Of a stretch of DNA of 11,152 nt, positions 6,355-11,152 are shown piece by piece. Location of the stretch: the NCBI GenBank assembly GCA_015711895.1, contig MU158624.1, forward strand, positions 924 through 12,075. Reading direction: 5' to 3'. Below the pieces are notes generated by a model. It saw only the letters and a program-made list of their open reading frames with translations, did no database searches and was not told the DNA's origin. How positions within the stretch are numbered: the first letter of the stretch is position 1; every line of letters begins with the position of its first letter. This DNA is from Candidatus Solincola tengchongensis. Lineage in GTDB: Bacteria; Actinomycetota; Geothermincolia; Geothermincolales; RBG-13-55-18. Position numbers and translations under genes: made by a program.

Positions 6355-7194
6355 TCATCGGGTAGCGACAGCCTCCATTTTGGAGATCAGCTCCCGGAGC
6401 GTCTCCTCCTCTCCCAACTCTCCCAGGTGGGATCCCTCCAGGTTGGACTGAGCGATGTCCGGCGAATAGGGGAACGAGGCGGCGGTGCGCAAACCGGCGG
6501 AGAGGAGCATGTTCTGGAGAATGGGCTCCGAGCCGGTGTCTACTCTGTTGGCCACCACGAGGAAGGGCTTGTCCGCCTCACGGCATAAGCGCGCCGCCTT
6601 TTCGGCCAGGATCACCGCCTCCCGCGAGGGGTCCACCACTAGGAGCACGGTATCCACTCCTTCGAGGATGCCACGGCCGAAATGCTCGATTCCCGCCTCG
6701 GTGTCCACGAGAACCCATTCGCTGGAATCCACCAACAGGCTTTTGAGGAAGCCGCGGGCCAGCGCGCCCATGGGGCAGGCGCAGCCCTCCATGCTGTGCT
6801 CTATCTTCCCGATTCTGACCAGGTAAATGTTGCCATAAGATGAAAGGCAATCCCGAGGAAGAGAGATCAGGGTCACCGGCGATTCGAAGAAACACGGGCT
6901 TTCCCGGCCTACTCCACGCAGGGCGGCGAACAGTTTTTCTCGTACCGCACCCTTTCCGCCCAGCCAGTCCATAACCGAACGGGTGGGCGGGTCGACGCCA
7001 AGCATGGAGGGAAGTCCGAGGTTGGACTCATCTGCGTCCACGACCAGTACAGGGCCTCGTTTCGAGAGGCTCCTGGACATAAGACTCACCAGGGTGCTCT
7101 TCCCGCTTCCTCCCCTTCCTGAGACCAGCACTTTGGGCAATGCTCTCACCTCCCGGTTCGGGCCGGACCTCTTTTCCGGCCCCTTGGCTTGCAT
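6355..7194 (-). CDS. CooC-like P-loop ATPase (nickel-insertion / metallocofactor maturation type)
   Basis: CooC/MinD-like SIMIBI ATPase of 279 residues. Seen are the P-loop GRGGSGKST (26-34), VVDADESNLGLPSMLG (51-66), EGCACPMGALARG (136-148) with the paired cysteines C138 and C140, and VDTEAGIEHFGRG (163-175), a stretch diagnostic of CooC. CooC proteins dimerise through the CxC pair, bind nickel there and use ATP to insert it into carbon monoxide dehydrogenase (family knowledge). The signature lysine of the deviant Walker A motif (KGGxGK) is Arg27 here. The ATG at 7194 has AAGGAG 5 nt upstream. A TTG at 7140 with GGGAGGTGA 8 nt before it would give a 261-residue protein beginning at PKVLVSG, closer to the family norm; I cannot decide between them. 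The frame also extends upstream to a GTG at 7410. Next to an ABC importer it may load or traffic the imported metal. Confidence 0.85.
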   Translation of the reverse strand: MQAKGPEKRSGPNREVRALPKVLVSGRGGSGKSTLVSLMSRSLSKRGPVLVVDADESNLGLPSMLGVDPPTRSVMDWLGGKGAVREKLFAALRGVGRESPCFFESPVTLISLPRDCLSSYGNIYLVRIGKIEHSMEGCACPMGALARGFLKSLLVDSSEWVLVDTEAGIEHFGRGILEGVDTVLLVVDPSREAVILAEKAARLCREADKPFLVVANRVDTGSEPILQNMLLSAGLRTAASFPYSPDIAQSNLEGSHLGELGEEETLRELISKMEAVATR

Positions 7195-7384
7195 GGATTC
7201 TCCTTTTATAGCGCGCCATGTGTTGAGCGTTTGGGACCGGACCCCACCGCGATACCTTTTTCGCATGACCTCGGCTGCTTTCAGACCCGGTTTCCACTGC
7301 CGCGCCATTGCGCAGCCCGCGTTCTCTGAGAAGTCGATCGGGGGGCCGGGAACGAATTTCTCATTCCATGTGCTCAAGGCGTCC

Positions 7385-8416
7385 TTACTGCGAGGAACCT
7401 CCGCGCTCACCCCACTTCCTCGCCGTTCGTGAAGCCGCTCCCTCCGGCTTGCGCGCCTCGAGGAGATAACCTTCCTCGCCGTCGCGGAACTCCAGTACCT
7501 CGAATCCCGCCTCCTGGAGCCACCGCCGCATGGTCGCCTCCTCGGGCAGGAGGTCGCCGCCCACCGCTCCTCCCAGGTGCAGGTGGCGGGCGTTCACCGC
7601 TTCCCGCCCCTCGGTATGGGAGATGACCACGCGTCCACCCGCCCGGAGTACTCGGTACATCTCGCCGATCGCCCCCTCCTTGTCCGCCACGTGGGGGAAG
7701 CAGTTATGGCAGATCACCAAGTCAAAGCTCTCCTCCAGGAAGGGCATCGCGACGATGTCCGCATGCAGGTACTGCAGATTGGGCCGCTGCAGCTTGGCGC
7801 GGGCCGTCTTCAGCATCTCCTCGGCCACGTCCAAAGCGCACACGCTACCCTCGTCTCCCACCGCTTCCAACAGATAAGGCAGGAGGATCCCGGTGCCGCA
7901 GCCCGCGTCCAGCACGCTTGAACCGCGCTCTATCCCCAGCGAAAGAACTAGACCGCGGCTGCGTTCTGTGGTCGCGTGATCCTGGGTGAGATCCCAGTCT
8001 GCGGCTCGACGATTGAAGAACTCCCGTATAAGGAGCGCATGCGTCTCGGCCCGTGTCCCGGCCTCGTCGATAAGAAGGCCGGGGAGCCCTTCACGGGGCC
8101 TTAAACTGGCTTGCGAGGAAGCTGCCGGAGCGACCTCGGCAGGCGACGCCCGTTCGATGGGTGTCGAAGTATTATCCTCAGGGAGAAACCCTTTCGTCTT
8201 CTCTCCCGAGGTTCTTGCGTGCCGCCCGTGGAGGTTGTCCCCGTACCTCTGGTCCGTCTCCGTTATGATGAGGACCTGGCCCCCGGCGACCTCGTGTGGC
8301 TTGTCAAAGCGCCGGCCAACGGTTTTGTCGGGAAGGAGCTTTCGCATGGCGTTTATTTCACGGGCTGTTTCACGGGCGGAAAATGCCGTTTCCGGTGGGA
8401 TCTCTATGGTTTCCAT
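7385..8416 (-). CDS. Class I SAM-dependent methyltransferase with a long N-terminal extension
   Basis: The C-terminal ~210 residues are a Rossmann-fold methyltransferase: FFNRRAADWD (133-142), motif I VLDAGCGTG (168-176), the acidic residue after strand 2 in ALDVAEEML (194-202), motif II region LHADIVAMPF (217-226), FDLVICHNCFPHV (231-243), LRAGGRVVISHTEGREAVN (257-275). Cys and His residues in the last two stretches could bind metal. The first ~125 residues do not look like methyltransferase: they are Ser/Pro/Ala-rich in part and not recognised. The ATG at 8416 is supported by GGGAGGTGAGG just upstream, so the extension is probably translated. It is the first gene of the cluster and follows the attenuated leader at 8461-8610. 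Its stop is 190 bp before the CooC-like gene. Substrate unknown; methyltransferases of this type recur beside metal-importer genes in anaerobes (recalled). Confidence 0.82.
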   Translation of the reverse strand: METIEIPPETAFSARETAREINAMRKLLPDKTVGRRFDKPHEVAGGQVLIITETDQRYGDNLHGRHARTSGEKTKGFLPEDNTSTPIERASPAEVAPAASSQASLRPREGLPGLLIDEAGTRAETHALLIREFFNRRAADWDLTQDHATTERSRGLVLSLGIERGSSVLDAGCGTGILLPYLLEAVGDEGSVCALDVAEEMLKTARAKLQRPNLQYLHADIVAMPFLEESFDLVICHNCFPHVADKEGAIGEMYRVLRAGGRVVISHTEGREAVNARHLHLGGAVGGDLLPEEATMRRWLQEAGFEVLEFRDGEEGYLLEARKPEGAASRTARKWGERGGSSQ

Positions 8417-8460
8417 GCGCTCCCCTCACCTCCCTTGGCATGATATGCTGTTCTTGTGAC

Positions 8461-8497
8461 CGAAAAAGAAACCACGAAGGCCCTCGACCTTCGTGGT
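8461..8497 (-). terminator. Intrinsic terminator in the leader of the methyltransferase/importer cluster
   Basis: On the minus strand ACCACGAAGG (8497-8488) pairs perfectly over 10 bp with CCTTCGTGGT (8480-8471) around a 7-nt loop, followed by TTCTTTTTCG (8470-8461). No T-run follows on the plus strand, so it acts on minus-strand transcription. It sits 45 bp before the first start codon, downstream of a promoter: the position of an attenuator, not of a gene-end terminator. CCTCGA at 8511-8506 can pair with TCGAGG at 8487-8482 in the loop, a possible antiterminator. Confidence 0.75.
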
Positions 8498-8576
8498 CAC
8501 TAAATTCGAGGTTTCCGCCTGCTAAGGCTTTTCGTCCTGTTTCCGATGGCTTCCCGCCACCTTGGGTTTCCCGGAG
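8498..8576 (-). ncRNA. Putative riboswitch aptamer in the leader (Moco/Tuco-like; class not proven)
   Basis: Read on the minus strand from 8576 down, the leader contains CTCCGGGAAACCCAAGG, TGGC/GCCA closing a GGGA-type loop, CGGAAACAGGACGAAAAGCC and a GCCT/AGGC hairpin, with TCCG able to close the element by pairing with CGGA. The dense purine-rich joining strings (GAAACC, AAACAGG, ACGAAAAGCC) between short GC helices are typical of riboswitch aptamers, and the intrinsic terminator follows at once. The order of motifs resembles what I recall of the molybdenum/tungsten cofactor riboswitch; I have no alignment to prove it. A FecCD-type importer and TrmO downstream are compatible with that class. 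It could equally be an undescribed aptamer. Confidence 0.45.
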
Positions 8577-8580
8577 AAGA

Positions 8581-8610
8581 AGATAACACGAGTCAACCAG
8601 CACATGTCAA
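8581..8610 (-). promoter_or_regulatory. Sigma70-like promoter of the methyltransferase/importer cluster
   Basis: On the minus strand a perfect -35 hexamer TTGACA (8610-8605) is followed after 18 bp by TTATCT (8586-8581). This places the start of the RNA near 8574, right at the 5' edge of the putative aptamer. Confidence 0.55.
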
Positions 8611-8663
8611 GGGTATGGTCTTTCGCTTAAGCGGACTGAACTCGGCCTTAAAAGAGTTCCCTT

Positions 8664-8687
8664 TCGAGGGTATGGATGCCCCCTCGA
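8664..8687. repeat. 7-bp inverted repeat with a 10-bp loop
   Basis: TCGAGGG (8664-8670) and CCCTCGA (8681-8687) are perfect reverse complements, lying ~55 bp upstream of the minus-strand promoter. It could be an operator for a regulator of the cluster. The same TCGAGG/CCTCGA words recur in the leader at 8482-8511, which may be coincidence. Confidence 0.3.
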
Positions 8688-8796
8688 CTTCCAGGCGCGA
8701 AGAGGGCCGGACCGGGAGAAAGCTTTCATGCCATGTCTTTTAGGCAGCCGCCTTTAGGGTTCGAGAATGTAGAGAAATCACCCTGTCATCCTGGAT

Positions 8797-8949
8797 ATGC
8801 AGGCAATAAACACGAGGAAGAAATGGGAGATCTCTCTTGCTGAGCAAATCATGCTAAGTCAGGACGCGGAAGAGAAGGGGGTAGAAGAGATAAAGAAGAG
8901 GATGGTCGGGCTGATATTCGAGCTGGATGGACCTCGAAAGTTTGCTTAA
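8797..8949 (+). CDS. Small hypothetical protein or gene remnant (50 residues)
   Basis: An open frame from ATG 8797 to TAA 8947-8949 encodes a charged, helical-looking 50-residue peptide containing KKWEISLAEQIMLSQ near the start and EEIKKRMVGLIFELDG near the end. Residue composition and alternating hydrophobic spacing look coding-like. No ribosome binding site precedes the ATG, and the frame extends only eight codons further upstream to a stop, so it may be the tail of a lost gene. It lies between the two divergent regulatory regions and ends just before the promoter region of the cobalamin leader. I do not recognise a family. Confidence 0.35.
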   Translation: MQAINTRKKWEISLAEQIMLSQDAEEKGVEEIKKRMVGLIFELDGPRKFA

Positions 8950-8970
8950 AGGTTGACGACGATGCTAATA

Positions 8971-9001
8971 TTGGTCCGTAGATTGTTGACAATCATATAA
9001 C
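8971..9001 (+). promoter_or_regulatory. Possible promoter with an overlapping palindrome, upstream of the cobalamin riboswitch
   Basis: TATAAC at 8996-9001 lies at the 5' edge of the riboswitch and could be a -10 element. The best -35 candidate, TTGGTC at 8971-8976, has a long 19-bp spacer. The spacer contains the palindrome GATTGTTGACAATC (8981-8994; 6-bp arms), which could bind a regulator. Both assignments are weak. Confidence 0.3.
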
Positions 9002-9002
9002 A

Positions 9003-9158
9003 CGCCGGCCGGGTTCGCGAGATTAAAAGGGAAGTCGGTGAGAATCCGACACGGTAGCGCCGCTGTGACCGGGGAGCGAAGCCCCAGGAATCCCACTGGC
9101 CGAAAGCCGGGAAGGGGGGGCGGAGCGAAGATCCGGAAGTCAGAAGACCTGCCCGGCA
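9003..9158 (+). ncRNA. Cobalamin (B12) riboswitch
   Basis: All core elements of the RF00174 class are present in order. They are AAAAGGGAA (9025-9033), CGGTGAGAATCCG (9036-9048), ACGGTAGCGCCGCTGTGACC (about 9051-9070), a GGGG/CCCC hairpin, CCACTGG (about 9093-9099), CCGGGAAGG (about 9107-9115), GATCCG and the B12 box AAGTCAGAAGACCTGCC (9137-9153). The closing stem forms from CCGGG near the 5' end and CCCGG at the 3' end. Binding of adenosyl- or other cobalamins normally turns the downstream gene off. With the terminator at 9204-9237, control here is at transcription. Confidence 0.95.
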
Positions 9159-9203
9159 TGGGTCAGTGAGCTCTCCGCCTTAGAGAGATCTGACGGAAGT
9201 GCC

Positions 9204-9237
9204 ATCTCCTCTCTCGAAGCGAGAGAGGAGATTTTTT
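9204..9237 (+). terminator. Riboswitch-controlled intrinsic terminator
   Basis: ATCTCCTCTCTCG (9204-9216) pairs perfectly with CGAGAGAGGAGAT (9220-9232) around the loop AAG, followed by six T residues (9232-9237). AGAGAGAT at 9183-9190 can pair with the left arm (ATCTC-CTCTCT with one bulge), a plausible antiterminator that competes with the terminator stem. It lies ~45 bp after the B12 box and ~135 bp before the start codon, so it is the expression platform of the cobalamin riboswitch. Confidence 0.92.
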
Positions 9238-9371
9238 GTCCGTGGCGGATGGAGGGAGCACAGTGTTTAACGAGCACGAAGTGAAAGTGAGTAAGCGCCG
9301 CAAGGAGAGCGCGATGTCGGATGCGCCGCTCACTTGAAAAGTTCCGGATGGAGTCGACGATGGAGGTGGAA

Positions 9372-11152
9372 ATGTATACCAGCTTTGGCGGAACAGAGGC
9401 AAAATCGAGGTGGAGGCCGGCATTTCGCGGTGGGAAACGGGAACGTTTTTCGCCGTCAAGGATCATAACCGGCATTGCCGCCGCGGTCTTCCTGCTCCTC
9501 TTCAGTTTCTCTTTCCTCGTTACCTCGAAGGTCGGTTTGCGAATTGATAAGGCGAACGCCCAGCCCGGCGCCCTTCTCTTCGAAAGCGAGGACTACGATG
9601 TAAAGGACGGCACCGCCCCCACCATAGTTAACGGTGTTGCCTATCTCTTTGCCGGGGAGGATCCCTGGACGCCTCCGGGGGCGGAGAGCAAGATCGTGGC
9701 CCTGAACGCCAGCAACGGGCAGCTCATCTGGGAACGGCCGCTTCCATGGGCCGGTGGCATGGGATCCAAGGCGCGCCCCCTAGTTGACTCCGGTAAGGTG
9801 TACATAGGCTGCGGGGAGTACATGTTCTGCCTGAACGCCGCGACGGGGAGCAAGGTATGGTACGGCCCCATCACCCCGACCGGCGGCACCAAGGGCAGCT
9901 CGGTCATCATCACCGACCCTGTGATGTACACCAACTCCCAGGGGACGAAGGTGGTGGTGGTCGGGGATTATATCTACGGGGCCTATGTGGGCCTGGACGC
10001 GGAAAACGGGACCATCCTCTGGAGGTATTACCTGGACTCCAACACCTCGGCCATCGGCACCCCCGGCGTGGACGACGCGAATGACCGCCTCTACCTCCCC
10101 CAGCACACCGCTTTCGGTTCTCCCGTGAACGGCAAGGTGCACTGCATCGACGTGTCCGGAACGACCCCGGTCAAGAAATGGGAGTACAAGACCACCTACG
10201 ACGTGGCCGCGGGCATAGCCGTGCATCAGAGGACGCTCTTCTTCAGCGATTTCGCCTACGGGGGGCCGCAGAGCAAGTTCTATTGCCTGGAGGACAAGGG
10301 GGATTCCGCCTCCCTGCTCTGGAGCGCCGACGTGTGGGGCTCCTCCGGAACCGCACTGGTGGACGAGAACAGCGAGACGGTGTATTTCTGCGGCAACGAC
10401 TACTCCGTGGGCGGGAATCACTTCTACGCCTACGACATGACCACGGGGAGCCTCATATGGGACAACCCCAACTGGGGAGCATACAACGGTAACTGCTCGC
10501 TCTCGCCGGACACCGGTTACCTCTACGCGGGGAGCTTCGACACAGCGGCCTGGGCGCACAACAAGGGGCTGGCAGCTCTGGATCCCCTGACGGGAAGCGA
10601 GCTTTGGTACGTGACCGCGAAGGGAGGCGGGGATCCGGTGGTTGTCGACGGCGTTGTGTACACCACCGCCGACGGCAGGCTCTACGCCTATCAGGAGTAC
10701 GTCCCCACGGAATTCGACTGGTACTTCGCCGAGGGTTACACCGGCGACGGGTTCGACGAGTTCCTATGCCTGGCCAATCCCGGAACGACGCCTGACGATG
10801 ATGCCTGGGTGAACCTGACTTACGTCTTCAACGGGGACCGGCCCCCGGAAACCAGGGCCTTCGAGGTCCCTGCGGGCACGAGGAGCACGGTTTACGTGAA
10901 CGGCGACGTGGGGGAGGGCATGGAGGTCTCCGTGAAGGTCGTCTCCGACAAGCCCCTGGTGGCCGAGCGCCCCATGTACTTCGATTACCGGGGAACGGCC
11001 GACCGCGGCTGGACCGGCGGCCACTGCGTGGTGGGCGCCGACGCCCCGTCCACGAAGTGGTACTTCGCCGAGGGGTACACCGGCGAGGGGTTCGAGGAGT
11101 ATCTCACCCTGGCCAACCCCAACGATGCCCCGGCGGTTGTACAGGATCGGCA
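9372..11152 (+). CDS. Exported PQQ-like beta-propeller protein with C-terminal WYFAEGYT modules (3' end outside window)
   Basis: An uninterrupted frame of 593 codons runs from ATG 9372 (GGAGG 5 nt upstream) off the window end. After a basic 30-residue start comes one hydrophobic segment (31-50) and an ANA-Q site (61-64): a signal peptide or anchor. Residues ~65-440 form a beta-propeller of the PQQ-like/WD type, with repeats ending in Gly-x-x-x-Trp strands (NGQLIW, NGTILW, TGSLIW, TGSELW) preceded by short blades. From residue 450 there are modules opening with WYFAEGYTG (450 and 563, period 113) and LANP, of the same family as the gene at 1-123. Such propellers bind ligands or proteins outside the cell; no catalytic site is seen. 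It is the first gene after a cobalamin riboswitch and terminator, so it is probably made when B12 is scarce. A role in capturing corrinoids or metals is inference only. Confidence 0.88.
   Translation, partial: MYTSFGGTEAKSRWRPAFRGGKRERFSPSRIITGIAAAVFLLLFSFSFLVTSKVGLRIDKANAQPGALLFESEDYDVKDGTAPTIVNGVAYLFAGEDPWTPPGAESKIVALNASNGQLIWERPLPWAGGMGSKARPLVDSGKVYIGCGEYMFCLNAATGSKVWYGPITPTGGTKGSSVIITDPVMYTNSQGTKVVVVGDYIYGAYVGLDAENGTILWRYYLDSNTSAIGTPGVDDANDRLYLPQHTAFGSPVNGKVHCIDVSGTTPVKKWEYKTTYDVAAGIAVHQRTLFFSDFAYGGPQSKFYCLEDKGDSASLLWSADVWGSSGTALVDENSETVYFCGNDYSVGGNHFYAYDMTTGSLIWDNPNWGAYNGNCSLSPDTGYLYAGSFDTAAWAHNKGLAALDPLTGSELWYVTAKGGGDPVVVDGVVYTTADGRLYAYQEYVPTEFDWYFAEGYTGDGFDEFLCLANPGTTPDDDAWVNLTYVFNGDRPPETRAFEVPAGTRSTVYVNGDVGEGMEVSVKVVSDKPLVAERPMYFDYRGTADRGWTGGHCVVGADAPSTKWYFAEGYTGEGFEEYLTLANPNDAPAVVQDR

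Noticed and set aside
6125..8257. 13-bp exact repeat (6125-6137 and 8245-8257) considered as a shared operator within the cluster
   Set aside because: About one exact 13-bp match is expected by chance in a window of this length, and one copy lies inside the methyltransferase coding region.
9242..9337. Short leader peptide (GTG 9242 or 9262 to TGA) between terminator and propeller gene
   Set aside because: Only ~25-31 codons, no conserved feature; a purine-rich site before GTG 9262 is suggestive but not enough.
9140..9475. Minus-strand frame of 111 codons over the cobalamin leader
   Set aside because: It covers the riboswitch and terminator, which are unambiguous on the plus strand, and has no ribosome binding site or recognisable family.
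9780..10559. 259-codon open frame on the minus strand
   Set aside because: Antisense shadow of the propeller gene, Val/His/Gly-rich and without any family resemblance.

Overview
The window looks like chromosomal DNA of a high-GC, probably anaerobic, deep-branching actinobacterium (an inference: the secreted proteins with WYFAEGYT modules, a CooC-type ATPase and a class III metal/cofactor ABC importer fit Geothermincolia-like lineages, but no rRNA or other phylogenetic marker is present).

Layout. Positions 1-123 hold the last 40 codons of a secreted-type protein. The next ~360 bp carry three progressively decayed copies of that gene's 3' end at a regular ~121-bp period. From ~480 to 1075 there is no convincing gene. 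A two-gene HEPN/MNT module of toxin-antitoxin type lies on the minus strand (1076-1814). After ~480 bp without a gene, a long minus-strand cluster runs from 8416 down to 2294. In transcription order it encodes a SAM-dependent methyltransferase, a CooC-like nickel-type P-loop ATPase, a substrate-binding lipoprotein, a FecCD-type permease, an ABC ATPase and the tRNA methyltransferase TrmO. Its 5' leader has a sigma70-like promoter, a compact structured RNA that resembles a molybdenum/tungsten cofactor (Moco/Tuco) riboswitch from memory, a clear intrinsic terminator and a candidate antiterminator pairing.

About 400 bp away, facing the other direction, a textbook cobalamin riboswitch (9003-9158) followed by a 13-bp-stem intrinsic terminator (9204-9237) precedes a secreted beta-propeller protein with C-terminal WYFAEGYT modules (9372 to the window end, incomplete). 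Its C-terminal modules belong to the same family as the gene cut off at the left edge.

Working model (inference): the minus-strand cluster imports a metal, oxyanion or metal-chelate and couples uptake to a CooC-like insertion ATPase and a methyltransferase, under attenuation control in its leader. The divergent transcript, shut down by cobalamin, makes an exported propeller protein that is an unusual riboswitch target. The most interesting points are the two RNA-controlled divergent transcripts, the unusual B12-regulated surface protein, and the periodic decaying 3'-end repeats at the left edge.
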